Shown in pieces: positions 11,415 to 24,359 of a stretch of 64,000 nucleotides of DNA (position 1 is the first letter of the stretch; every line of letters begins with the position of its first letter). The translations under genes and the position numbers were made by a program. The notes under the pieces are model-generated. The model saw only the letters and a program-made list of their open reading frames with translations, did no database searches and was not told the origin of the DNA. This stretch comes from Casuarina equisetifolia (lineage: Eukaryota > Streptophyta > Magnoliopsida > Fagales > Casuarinaceae): positions 18,585,931 to 18,649,930 of the forward strand of contig CM052357.1 of NCBI GenBank assembly GCA_028551475.1, in the 5' to 3' direction.

Positions 11415-14400
11415 TCCTCTCACAAGCTAATAGGTCAAGATGAATATTAGGCTATAGACAAACCCACTTTGAAAATGTCAATAGGTTGATTAGTAGAGGA
11501 GATGAACCATATAGAAAGTTAGTCATGAAGAAAGTGCTCATGACTAAAATGGTAATGAGTCTTAATATATTTAGTATGAGCATGAAATATTGGATTAGCA
11601 GCAAGATAAAGCATAGATAGATTATCAACTTACATAATGTGTGGCTAAGAAGATAGTGCTTAAAGATCATGAAGGAGGTATTCAATCTAATTGACTTCAA
11701 TTGTGGTATCTGTAAGACATGTCTACTTAACTTTGGTGCTAGAACAAGTAATTATATGTTGTTTGCCAGAATACAAAGAAACAAAATTAGTGCCAAGGAA
11801 GATGCAAAAGCTATTGACATAGTGACAGTTATTACGGTCACTAGGTTAGCTAGCATTAGAAAAGTCATGATGAGTAATAGAAGAGCTATAGGTAAGATGA
11901 AAACCAAAATGAGAGGCATTTACCAAGTAATGTAGAATGCAATTAACTAATTGCCAATGAACTATAGTAAGAGCATGAAAGAATAGGTATAACAATATTA
12001 ATTAAGTAAGCAATGAAGAGCAAGTAAGTATAAGATACTAAAGGAACCAACAATGCTTTTGTAGAAAGGAGGATCAAGAACAGGATCGCTAGCCTATTGA
12101 AAGAAGGGTTTAGTTATTGTGTATGAAGTAGATATTGCATAAGCCTTAGCCATTTTCACATAGTGAAGAATCTAATGGGTTAACTTGGCTTTATGAAAAA
12201 AGCAAGCCTTGCAAGGTATGTTAAGCTTTAACTCTAAGTATTGGAAAGGATCTAAATCCTTGCTAGCAAATTCTTGATGTAAAGCTATAAGGAAAGCAAA
12301 TAGAGGAGCATAAGGTAACTAAGTTACTAAAATATTATCAGTATAAACAGACAAGATGATGTTGTAATAAGCTGTATGTAACAAAAATAGAGATGTATTA
12401 GTAAGTAAGATGTAGAAACCTAACAAGGTGTGAAAGGTACTAAATTATTTGTAACAGGCAAGAAGGACCTACTTGAGACCATATAATGAGTGTTGCAAAT
12501 GACATACATAGTAAGGGTGAGAAAGATCCATAAAACCAAGGGATTTAAGCATGCAAACCTTTACAATAAGGAAATAATGTAGAAAAACATTGATGTCTAA
12601 CTATTAAGGGTCTTACCTACAAGAATAACCTAATGTAATAACAATGTGAATAGTCATAGGTTTAGACATTAGACTAAAGGTCTCTGTATAATCAACATTA
12701 GGCTATTGATAAAAACCTTTTGCCATAAGATGAGTTTTATAGCATTCTAAGGAACAATTAGAATAAAGTTTAATCTTTTAAATCCATTTACAACCAATAG
12801 GTGAGCCTTAGAAGGAAAAAGAATAAGATCCCAAGTGTTATTTTAAAACAAAGTAGCATACTTAATGGTCACTGTAAAGTGCCAATGGGAGTCCCTAACA
12901 GTTTGAGTGAAACTTGTAGGCTTGGCATAGGGATTAGTAATGGCAATCAAGGCAAAGGTATGCTTGCATGTCAAAATGTGGTGAGTAATGGTGCCTTCAT
13001 TGAGATGGATAACCATAAGTTGGGAAAGAGCAAGATGATTGAGAATGGGAGAGGAAGGAAAAGGTGATGAGTTTGAACAAAGGAATGAAAACCTTTAAAG
13101 ATAGAAAGAAATCTTTAAAACATGTAAAAAGAGAATGATCATCAATGAAACAAATATAATAGTTAGTGTTAGAACCCATACATCAAAATGAACCAAGTCA
13201 AGGAATTAAGAAGTCTTAGACCAAGTAAGGGGATGGAAAGGGCAATGACTTTTATTAAGAATGCATGTTGTACATAAAGGGGAGGTAAAACTAGTAAAAG
13301 TAGTATTTATGGAAGACAAAAAATGAACAATAATGTTAAAGGAGGCATTTCAAATAATGATGCCATAAAGTGAAAGAACCTTAAGTTAAGGTAGAAAGTA
13401 TTGAAGGCGACGAAGTTGTGTTGAACAACAATATGCTGGTGCAAGCCATAATTAAGGGTGCCATAGAGTAGTATTTCACTAGTACATCAAGAACGGTAAT
13501 GAAATAGGTATCATAAAAGAGAAAGATACAATGATTATTAAGAGAAAAATAAGAAACAAAAAATGAATTCTTAGCAATACTAAGAACAACTAAAAAATTA
13601 GTGAATTAAATGTAAAGAGGAGAAAGAGACTGAATAACTTACATCAGCAACAGGAAGAAAGGCTCCATCACCTACAATCATTTATTGGGTGCTTGTGCAT
13701 GGAGTAGTAGTAGTAAGGGTAATAGTACCATGACATGATAAGTAGCACTTAAATTGGAGTACTAGGAAGGTCAACTAGGGTAGAAGGTAGTGGGGGAAAA
13801 GGGAAAAAAGCTAAAGGAGGAACAAGGGAACTATAGTAGGCCTAAGGTTACTAGGCCTAGACAAGTAGGGTATAATGGACCTACAAAGCATCATGGGGCT
13901 AAAGAGCTAGTAGGGATTAGGTTAGGCCTATGAAGTACGAACTGAGTGTTATAGCACTTGTGTAAGGTGGTGTCATAATGACCATGGCAACAATAAATCT
14001 AACAAAAAGGCACACAAAAATGATGGCCATTATGTGAAAGTGGTTGGCCATTGAAGCATAAAGGTTGGGTAGTAATGGTGGTGGGTGAAATGGTAAGGCA
14101 ATGAATGTTGGCCCATTCGCTCTTAGTGGTGGTTAGTTAAAGAAGGTAGTGAAGAAATCATTCTGAGTTGTAAAAGATCCATATGGTAGTGCTCTAGCCA
14201 AACCATAGGTGAAGACATCAACCATGGCCTCATGTTAGAGAAGGAAGCCATAAAGATCCTCCTTGGACATTGGGGTAACCCTTGCCATGACAGAAATCCT
14301 AATAACAGCAATACAGGCCCTAACTTATGAAAAGCATGGATATGATACTCATTATCAATCAGGGGCTTGATGATGAGGGTAAGTTGATCTGCAATATGGG

Positions 14401-15137
14401 TAACTTATTAGAGGTATTTCACCATTGTGCAATTGCCACACCTTATGTTTTGCAATTCAAGGTGAAGAGAAACCACCCATGTAGTAGAATATGCTACAAA
14501 AGGGGTGGCTAAATACTACTAGATGGTCATTGGGGACCTAAAAATGGTGTGTTAAGTGACAATCAAGGTAATGGAGGTAGTAAGGCGCTTGGATGGGCTT
14601 AAGCTTAGAGCAAGCAAGTAGGTTGAGGGTTCGGGTTTAAATGCATTGACAATGGGGAGAAGTTGATTTGCATCTTGAAATGGCTCAATCATGATTTTCT
14701 AGACAATGTAACTTCTCCCATTTACCCATTTAGGGAGGGTTTGCAAGGAGAGGCAAGTGAGGCTAATAGAAGTGGTTATTGGAGAAAAAGATGAGTTGAG
14801 TGCCTAGTTATGAACATTGGAATCAAGGCTAGTGTTAGAAGATGTCAACATGAGTATAGGTTAGGTTCTACAAGTTAGACCCAAATAGAGAGATGGGTGG
14901 GTCAATTTAAGAAGAAAATGGACAGAAAGAAAAAGCACAAGAATGGGTCAAAATCAAGATGACAAGCAACAAAAAAAAAAGAATAGAGGACCTAGCAAAA
15001 AGAATGAAAAATAATATAGAAGTAAGACAAAAATAGGTAAAAAGAGGACTTGACAAAAAGAATGAAAACAATAAAAATGTAGGATAGAAAAAATAAGGAT
15101 AATGATGGCCTTCGCTAAAAAAAAAAAAAGGCTCAAT

Positions 15138-15337
15138 TCAAGTTAAGAATGTAAAAAAAGACAAAGAGGAAAGGAAAGCTTCTCTTTATTTGTATAAAAT
15201 TTTGTCTCAAGTATTACAATCATGTAGAAGAATAAAGTGTAGGTAAAAAAATAAAATGTTATTACCACTATCTATAAGTCTATGATGCTATAGTAGATGC
15301 TATAGTGACATAGTTGTTGATGGTGATTGGGTTAACA
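15138..15337 (-). repeat. Right LTR of the inner Copia
   Basis: About 200 bp, the partner of 11208-11414. It ends at GTTAACA, after which the outer LTR sequence resumes. The boundary was set from where the two copies stop matching. Confidence 0.75.
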
Positions 15338-15718
15338 TAATAGATAAACACTTGTTTATTAATTAAACATGTTAAACCATTATAAAAACAATGGTAGAAA
15401 TTGATTCCAAATTGATGAACAATATATACAAACAATCCTATATATCAACAAAGATTATAATGGTAAAAATGGAGAATAGGACAATGCATGTTGCTTGAAA
15501 ACTATCACCCAGTTAGTTGTCTTTATCATATCTAATAGCCTTTGTGGTATAGTTGTTTAGAAGGGACATGCATTACCTATGTTGCAAAAATGGATTATTG
15601 GCCTGCCTTGCATGGTAAGCTGGTGTAGATGTTGTAAAGGTTGATTTCCATTTTGGGAATTGACTAATGACTCTAACATGTTAGCCATATGGCTACCATA
15701 TTAACTCATATCCAAACA
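15338..15718 (-). repeat. Right LTR of the outer Copia, main part
   Basis: Larger part of the 5' LTR of the outer element. Its first 17 or so bases lie at 11191-11207, on the far side of the nested Copia, which shows that the younger element landed inside this LTR. It ends at the 'ccaaaca' that matches the end of the left LTR. Confidence 0.72.
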
Positions 15719-17762
15719 TATTATGTTATTTGATATAAGAATATTCTATAATAAGTGAAACAAAATTAGACAAACTTATCATAATGCTAGCCCATGTTGA
15801 TTTGCTCCTATTTCTTATATATATGTGTTATTAAGATCTAAAAGTTGTCAAGATGGTTTCAATCATTTTGGTAATAATTGGTGAATTTACAATTAAAGTA
15901 TTTCAAAATTGGGAGAAACCTACTAATGGAACATTGTGTTTTTAGGGCAAAGTGAGTTAATAGATCCATCAAAATAGTGTTATCAAGTGTTATATCACTT
16001 TCATGCATCAACCTTGATTATAAATAAGTTGTTGGATAAGCAAACTTCAAAATCAATAATTAACACTTGGTGATTTCATATAAAATATGTGTTCTTAGAA
16101 GTAATATGAGAAAATTATCATACTTGCTTTAGAAAATACTCAAGGAAATCCTAAACACAATTCACATCGTAATACAAAATATAGTATATGTCTTGAAAGC
16201 AAAGTGGGAAGTATTATGAAGAAATTTATGATTCAAAATTTTGTATAAAAGTTGTAAGGTTTAATTAGCAACCTAAGAAAAGGTGTGTGGGAGAGAGGAT
16301 TAAATTAGGTTGCTACTTTTTTTTTTCTATTTTTATTTTCTTTGTAGTTTATTTTCACTTGCTTGCTTATGCTGCCATAGTATCTACACTATGATGCAAA
16401 TTTACTATTATGACAAGGTTGTGCACTACAATAGAGAGACAAGTGTTAATCACATATTTTGAGCCTATAAAATTTACATCAAAATATTTATCTATAATTT
16501 TTTGTATACTTCATCAGAATACTACCTTTACTTGCTTTTCCTTAATACATTTATTACTAAATTTTCTTTGCTATACTTTTGGCTTTGGTAGTCCTATAAT
16601 AAGGTTATTTCTAGATAAAATTTTTAATTAGTTCATTTTAGTATGTCCTAGACTTATATGCCATAACTTTGTCTCATTTTTATTTTTTAAGATGTTAAGG
16701 AATAGAATGAGTGATATGAATTATAATTTATAGCTTTTTATGTAATGATAACATATAATAATCTTAACAATTGGTATTAGAATAAGTTTTATGTTGAACC
16801 CTTTACTACCAATAGGCTACTTTTGGGTGAAAGGAAGGGAAGAAGAATTGTTTAACTTATAGAGGAGTTTTCAATGGCAAACAAGCTTGTGGGCACTACT
16901 ATTATGTAGTACAAAAGAACAAGGTATCCACATCACTAATAGCAATTATTTACTTTCATTCCTACTTGGACTTAATGTTATAATTGTTGATATAGCAATT
17001 ATTTACTTTCATTCCTACTTGGACTTAATGTTATAATTGTTGATACTTGCTTGAGTCTTAAATTACCATCTTGCACTACACTGCATTTGATTAAGTAGTT
17101 TGCAGAAAACTATTTTAATCAAATTAGCTTTAATCCAAACCATATTCTGGCTCCCCTTTTAAGTTGTCATAGGCCAAACAACGAGAACATTCATTCACCG
17201 CTTGCCATCTATTCAACCCATTTAACATAAACATCACAATACTATTCAAACATACGAGAGAGGTGGTGGGAGTTGGATCGAGCCCATCTTATTCATGGCC
17301 CTAAAAGGGCCTACCTATGTATTGAAACTAACTAATGTGCTTATAGTCCTAGAACCAGGTGCTCTCACAACTTTCTTAGGCTAGCTTAGACACCTCATGA
17401 AAATTTAAGATAAGGAAATAAATACTTGGTATTGTATAAACACTTTTGCTGCCTGTAAAACTTAGTTTCATCTCCCCATCCCTAACATCCATGATCAGAA
17501 ATGAAAAGCAAGAGAAACTAACTCCATTCCCATCTGCACATGGAAAGTTGGTGACCATATTTGATCATAAACCCACGTGCCATCTTTGCCTAGATCGGAT
17601 CCTCTAATTGACTTGGGGGATGTTTAAGGAGAAGAAAAGGATCCTGCAGACATAATTCTGCAATTGCGAAAATCGAGAGTTTTGTCCAACTTTTTTCTAC
17701 TTTTATTCCATACAATGTTAGCTGAAGCTACGGCACATGCTCACATGAGTGCCATAGTCGAC
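15719..17762. other. AT-rich intergenic DNA without a gene
   Basis: Flank of the Copia nest. I see no coding segment with recognisable composition. It contains one exact short tandem duplication (listed separately) and otherwise unassigned sequence that may include older, unrecognised repeats. Confidence 0.45.
16941..17046. repeat. Exact 53-bp tandem duplication
   Basis: A 53-base unit beginning agcaattatttactttcatt occurs at 16941 and again at 16994 with no mismatch seen. The lack of divergence in an otherwise decayed neighbourhood points to a recent event such as replication slippage. Confidence 0.85.
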
Positions 17763-20700
17763 CCCACACGCATACTAGAGAGCCTCTGACTACGATATGC
17801 TTGTGGCATATTCGAATCGTATACAAGTTTGGCTTCTCTTTCTTTAATGGCAACTATTGAACCTACCGATATTGATTTGGACCCAAGAGCAATTTTCTAA
17901 TCTTTTTGCAATCAGAATCCTATTAATGTTAGGTAGATTATTATCTTATCTATAGTTTAAAGTTTTTGGTTGTTACATAACACTTTCTCTTATAGAATAA
18001 TGATTTATTTTCTAAGGATTGATTCTAGGAGATCACGAGGAGGAAGTAGGAAGCAAAAAGTTATACAAAAAGGCACGCAAGACCTTGCTAACGTGATCGT
18101 GAAATTGAAAAATAGAATAATGAACCAATGAAACTGCATCTGCAGAAGCAAGGGTTTGGATCCTAGTTTAAGCATCTCTTTCCATTGTCTTGACTAAAAA
18201 TCTGAAGACACGAATTGGTAAAAGGGAAAACAGAAAACAAAGAAGGAAACTGTAAACAAAGGAAAACTTGAAGGGGTCCTGATTTAACTCTCATCCACTT
18301 TATTGAACAGTGTGACAAAGTTTCTCAGACACAATGAAGAGGAAGCCATATGAAAATGGGTACCTTTTGATGACAGCTTTTTCCCTATCCAAGTTTGACA
18401 GGCATGTTTGTTGCCGTACATCCTTTACTAGGAGCTTTCTTACATGGAATTCATGTGCGTTTACTTTTGCAAGAATGAGAGTACGAACTCGATAGTGGGG
18501 TGGCTAACAACGAGCTGCCTTACTCTTCAATCAAAGTGGAAATATTCTTCCTTCCATTACTTGTTCACACCTTTTTTTCTGGGCAAGGCCTCACCACAAT
18601 CATGAATTTGGGTCACTGGGCAGGTGAATGATTATGTTTTTTTTCCTGTTATAGGCCAAAAACAAATTCGATATCTCTTCCTCTTGATCATCCGGGTGGT
18701 CGGTTTCTTTAATTTTTTGAAATTTAGTTTCTAGATTAAGAATTCACAGAGATGAAATAAAGCCAACATTTAGGTTATTTGATATTCAGTTGTTCAACGT
18801 GGTATGATAACTAATACAAAATCCTCAATGTTCAACATAGATAAAAAGATCAAAGGTCCAACTTAGAAACTAGTTTAAAAGATAAAATAATTTTTTTCTT
18901 TTAAGTTTTATCTTAAGAATTTATTTTGCAATGTAAGACTTTCTTTTTATACATAAACATGATATATATCATATTATTTAGAGTTATTGAGAATTCTTTT
19001 TAAATGTGAAACATACTATCTTCTATTGTCTTAAAATTCTGTAATAGATATATGTTTATGACAATATTCATGATTGAATACTATATAATTAAGATAACCA
19101 GCCTTTGCCAAACACTTGAACCTACCTAATTTTGATAACAATCACTTTGGCATGATTCATTGAGAATTTTTCTTTTTTTTAATGTAAAATACACTATCTT
19201 TGTTGTTCAAATTTTGTAATAGAAATAAGTTTATTATAATATTCATGGTTGAATACTATATAATTAAAATAATCAGCCTCGCCTACCTAGATTTGATAAC
19301 TATCAATTTGGCATGATTTAGTGAGAACTTTTCTTAAAATATGAAATACACTATCTTATGTTGTCTTAAAATTTTGTGATAGATATAAGTTTATAAATTT
19401 ATAAAAATATTTATGATTGAATAATTTATAATTAAAATAATCTGCCTCCGCCAAACACTTGAACCTACCTAATTTTGAAAACTATCAATTTGGCATGATT
19501 CATGAGATTCAGCTATGGTTCCTTTCACATGTTTGTTCCTTGTCTTTTAACTTCGGCTGCATCTAAACATAGTCTTGTACCTATCAAGGAAATCATACCC
19601 AGTGACGTTGTGCACAGGCGTATAGATAAATCAGAAAAATAAAGGTGATAAGTGCCGATTGTTGACGAGGTATGCATATACACCGACGTGTGGCACGTTT
19701 AAGAAACTAGCTTGACAAAAATACAGGTGCAATTAGGAACCCAGAAAACTTTAAAAAATACAGGGCCTGATATATAGGTTCAACAGAAAAGAACAAGATG
19801 AGATACTGATGTCAACATTAGGTTGTCTATAATCAGCTGTCTTTTCTTTTTTTCTTTGTTTTTGTTTTTTCCTTTTTTCCCCATCTTTGTTGCATTGTCA
19901 TCCACAACTTCTCTGGAGTAGGTATAGAATTCTTTAGAGTTTTTGTCTTACATTTTTTTAACATATGCTTGTCACATTTTAATTTTTAAACACACATCTA
20001 TACATGTATTTAGTGTCAAATGTGGGATAAAAAATTCTAGCAACATCTGATTCTGATTAAGTTAGATACTTGTTGACCTAATTGTTTGATTTCATTTATG
20101 TTTTGTTAACATAGACAAGCAAAATTTTCATTTCTTTTTCTTCGCAATATTTTAGGTCTTCAGGCCTCCTACCAGGCTACGGATTGTCTCGTTTTTTATT
20201 AAGGATCTTGTGAAGATAGCTACTAGTACAAAACGTCGACCTTAAATATATACTCTTGTTTTTATATGCAATCGCAACCTCATATTTCCGAAATTGTATT
20301 CAAACTATATTTCCCTTTTATTATTTCCTCCGTCTGTGCAATGAATCTCCAACAGTGGGACCAAAAAAAAAATTACATGAAAATTGATAAATTATGTCTA
20401 GTTTCAGAATTTTACATGTAACTAAAATAAAATATTATACTCTTAATTATTATATTGTTATTATGATTGCCTAATCAAAACCTTTTCCCAATAAATCAAC
20501 CTTAAAGAATTCTGGATGAAGAGGAAACTATTTGCACGTGTATTTATTTGCATGCATGCATGCAAATAAATACACGTGCTTGTGTATATTAGAACATTAG
20601 CCAAGTAATTAATTTGGCATAATTTTTTTTGTGAAAGGTCAAATATTGTATATTACTAAAGAAAATACAAATTGCGTAATCATAACATCTTCATTTAGAT

Positions 20701-23700
20701 TGAAAATTACATTTGAAAAATTTTAAAATTTGTAAAAATTTATTACAATTTATAGGTTTCACTTTCTTGAGAAATGAAATATTGTTTTTTAAGTCCTTGA
20801 TTTTAATAATAATAGTTCAACTGTCTAGATTTTTATTATTGAATAAAAGAATATTCAATCTATGAGTGTGATTACCTTTTTGGATACAACGATTTGGATT
20901 TACTTTGTATTAAGGAAGAAAGATGCAAAATAACTTTTGTTAAAAATGAGTGTTGTCATATATTATATAAGTGTGAGAAGTTATTGACTTTATAAGTGAT
21001 AAAATTTTTTTATTTAATACCTTAAATTTTTTAGATATATTTTCATACTCTAATATAATATTTGAATTAGAAATGAACTTCAAATCCACTATACCCCTGG
21101 CCTCAAAGTAAGACTTCTATCTATATGCAATTCTTGTATCAATACATATGAGAAGAGTATTAAAGATGACATTATCTTATATTGGTAACTTGAAAATTTA
21201 TAAATCTTTAATTATATAAGTGATAAACTTTCTTTACTTGATATCTTAGAGTTTTGAAATAAATCGTACAGTTTAATAACTTTCACATCACATGGGTTTC
21301 CTTGCCTTCTAAAATGATCTTACTTGAAGGTTCTTTCAGCTCAAGAAGGATCTGGTCTCGTGGGTGACATCACGAGGACCCACGGCAAAAGGATCATGTT
21401 TTGTGTTTTCTTCTCAGCCTCCAATGGATTCTAGAGACTACCAAAACTAAACAGTGCTTAAGCAATCAAATCGATTTTCAGGTTGCATCAAGGACTGGGG
21501 AACGCAGTAGACGCATCTATCGGTCAGTGTGTCGTCTGGTTGAAATTATGACAGAAGAAGACAATTTCCCGTGGAGGACCACGGCGTAGCGTCAGAGAGC
21601 AGAGATTGTCAGCGACAACAGCTTTCCGTGGAGGAACTCCACCTCATGCGGAATTGAAACTAGTTCAGAAACGAGAGTGACAGCCTTTTACATCTCTTTT
21701 TCATCCTCGTGGGCTGCGTGCTTCGTCCACCAGAAACCAAGAAACCAGAACTAAGACCACCTCCGGCGCCTCGGCTCCCCACTAGCCATCTCTTACACAG
21801 GAAAGCGTAGGAAAGGTTTAAGAAGGACCTCCTTAGAGATTGGTAACACAATCCTCAAATTAGCCTAATGTTTTAATTTCATTGACAGTTTTTCCCAGCC
21901 TCAGATAAAAACTGTCGGCCACCTTATCTCTATCCCTGATAAAGTTAAGATAAGATTGACCCGCATCTAAGAAACATGTCACATGAGTTTGAAAGTAACC
22001 ACTAGGTTCAATACCTCCAAGTTTTTAGTCGCAAATTCACACTTACTTAAGAAGACAAATTAATCATTCAGGTTATCTTTGCCCCACCATGACTCTTCAC
22101 TTTCATTCTACAGAAAGTCGTGACAAACCTCTTGCCTTGCGAATGATCCTGCCCACCAGAATCTTAGACTATTTTATGAATTGCAGAAGAGATAACCCTC
22201 CAAGCCACCACAAAACAAAGTCGTCCATTTAATATCAAAGTCTAAAGATTCGTTCCTTTAACCAACGTATGAGAAAGAAAATATTACTTTTTTCATAATG
22301 GGGAGAGGTCTGTATAATGAATATCTTCATGTGGGTGATGGGGGCCATCATATGTCATTATAGTGTTGTTCAAACTCCCTAGACTGCCGGGTCCTGATTG
22401 AGTGCCCAACAAGTTCATAATTAGCATTGCACTTTAAAGACAGTCTTCCATCTTTCTGACTTCTAAAAAGTGGGAGATGAATTATGTGATTGAAGAGTCC
22501 TGGCAAAGCCTAAAAGCAGCATTTTATCCATTTAGAAGCGGACTTCCTTTTATTTCTAAACAAATCATTTAATGGCTTCAACTTTTTTCTTTTCTTTTTG
22601 TTTAACAATAAATCATTACATTTTATTTGGTACTGAATGTAAATACGAAAGTGTGTCAGCATTGGTTACATTGGTGTGATTAATAGGAGACGCGTTAGAA
22701 CAATTAATTCAATCAAATAAAATAATGTTAACACGTCAACTATTTTAAGGTGCTTATTGTATCGTATTCTCTCATTGCACCAATAAGCTCGTTTTTATTG
22801 AATTGAATGAATGCTCTATTACCAAAAGATTTTTGATTGAAATAGATACTTTTTTTGAAAATAAAAGAAATTTTCTAAATGTAGATAATGTTACTTTTAA
22901 AAAAAAAAAATACTGATTCTCAATATATGTATTCTTAATTTTTCTTAAAAATAACTATTGGTTTTTAATATGTATTCTCAAAAAGAAAAATACTAGTTGT
23001 TGATATATATTCTTAATTTTTCTATTGCTAGTCACAGGGAATATGGTATGGGAAGTTTACTTGAAGGAAAAAATAAAACAAGACGCTTAACTCTCTATTA
23101 TCGAAAGAAATATTATGAACTACAACATACATTCAAGAAATGTATTTATCTAGAAAGTTTATTTTCTAACATCTAATTATGTTTAAATTTGTAAGTTCTA
23201 AAACTTCAGGTTCTATGTAGATTTACTTATGTCTAAGAGTTGTAGTTTGTTAAAAAAAAAATTATATATTATTATATAAACTATATTGATTCATTCTTAT
23301 GTTTCTTCAATGAATAAATTTTGAGAATCAATATCTACTAGACTTTGTAGTAATTTCTCCCAAGATAAAAATTTACAAAATGTTTTAAGAACTTAATTAA
23401 ATATATTGTTCTAAAATAAAAAAAAATTGCAATTCAAAAAATTTACTTAATATTTAAAATTGAAATTAAAAGAGGTAAGACCAACTGAACTAGCATTTTT
23501 TTTCTTAAAAAATGATCTTACCATTTGGCTTATACATTGACCTAGCATAATTAAGATATGGAAGTAAACATTATAACTCATTGTCAGCTAAAAAATAATT
23601 TTTCAAAGTTAATTTACTTATATATGATAGTTAAAAGTTTTAAAGACTTAATTTAAAAATTAGTTTATAACTTGAAGGGTCTTTTTTAGTTTTTATTTTT

Positions 23701-24355
23701 ATTTTTTTTATAACACAAGCACCCATGAAGGGAGGGGCTTTGAACTCATGACTCATGGAACTACTAGTCAGGGTTTGGCTTAGAGAACACCCTTGAGCCA
23801 AGGCCCCACCCCTAAATAATTTGTAGTATTATTGATATTTTTTTTAGTTTAAACTTTATCTTATAGTATTTCTCAATATAAGATTTTTATTTTGCACACA
23901 ATTCTTCACATGTTGGACTTCATTGGATTTAAGGTAGCATGGGACAATGTAAATTCAATCTAATTTCTTATATCATGTTAGAAAGTTTAAAGACTCATCT
24001 CAAAAGTTAACTTATAACTTAGAAGGTCATTTTCTAATTCAAACTTTACCTTAAATTCTTATCTTTTGACAATTCTTATCTTACAAACACTAATTTTAGA
24101 AATGATAATGCAATAGAAAAAAAAAAAAAGAGATAATAATTATAATAATAATAAGTACCACTAGTTTAGATATAAAATATTCGAAGACATAAAATGAGTA
24201 CTATAAAAAATGTAAAGTATCGGCAACACAACTAAAAGAATAAGAAAATTTTGGTAATAATTCTGATTTTAATAAGCGTAACAACTCTAGCGACAACAAA
24301 GCACGAGAAAGAAAGCTCCTGTAACATTGCGAAAAGCATAGCAGACACATAAGTG
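17763..24355. repeat. Segmental duplication, copy A
   Basis: About 6.6 kb whose landmarks recur in the same order and orientation in 26276-31850. Examples: 'gcatactag..gcctctga.tacgatatgctt' (17770 / 26283), 'taggagctttcttacatggaattcatgtgcgtttact' (18429 / 26907), 'ttcggctgc...tgacgt' (19552 / 27884), 'ggatcatgttttt...cctc.aatgga.tctagagact' (21389 / 28495), and a 450-bp block at 22000-22500 / 29870-30440. No protein gene was recognised in either copy. Length differences come from indels and from sequence unique to A, including a large palindrome. Copy identity is moderate, so the duplication is old. Confidence 0.8.
20534..20579. promoter_or_regulatory. Perfect 46-bp palindrome with G-boxes and RY core
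   Basis: Two 23-base arms are exact reverse complements with no spacer. Each arm begins with G-box core CACGTG (20535-20540 and 20573-20578), and the centre is CATGCATGCATG, which contains the plant RY motif. DNA of this form can extrude as a cruciform or form a hairpin in RNA. The motifs are known targets of bZIP/bHLH and B3 factors respectively, but no gene lies nearby, so a regulatory role is only a possibility. I do not find the palindrome in copy B of the duplication. Confidence 0.6.
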
Positions 24356-24359
24356 CTGA

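Larger units (their letters stand above)
11208..15337 (-). mobile_element. Nested Copia LTR retrotransposon (inner element)
   Basis: A 4.1 kb Copia element with LTRs at both ends, in the same minus orientation as its host element. In minus order, translated fragments show a gag zinc-knuckle region at about 14.05-13.95 kb, an integrase core stretch near 13.18-13.03 kb, reverse transcriptase at about 12.8-12.2 kb, and RNase H with the usual Copia C-terminus at about 11.95-11.42 kb, directly before the left LTR. A worn tRNA-Met-type primer-binding sequence may sit just inside the right LTR. The element carries many breaks and codes for nothing intact. Its LTRs are about 75-80 percent identical by eye, so it is also old, though by nesting younger than the outer element. 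Confidence 0.85.
6874..15718 (-). mobile_element. Old Copia LTR retrotransposon (outer element, host of a nested insertion)
   Basis: Terminal direct repeats of about 388 bp flank a minus-strand Copia interior. Recognisable parts, in minus order, are: gag similarity from about 11.1 kb leftward, a gag zinc knuckle at about 9.92-9.98 kb, a protease-like stretch near 9.75 kb, the integrase C-terminal region near 8.6 kb, and a clear RNase H tail at about 7.56-7.29 kb ending next to the left LTR. The reverse transcriptase part appears too short. The right LTR is split by a younger Copia element. Without that insert the element is about 4.7 kb. Five-base flanks (gatta before, tatta after) may be a worn target-site duplication. 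The element is broken in many places. LTRs are about 80 percent identical by eye over roughly 90 bases, so it is old, probably beyond ten million years (inference). Confidence 0.82.

Noticed and set aside
11452-11935. Open frames of 82-88 codons on both strands near 11.5-11.9 kb
   Set aside because: They lie within the RNase H end of the decayed inner Copia element and are chance openings in it, not host genes.
21660-21851. Minus-strand 63-codon frame with Gly/Arg-rich stretch in copy A
   Set aside because: No corresponding frame exists in copy B and there is no family resemblance, so coding is unlikely.
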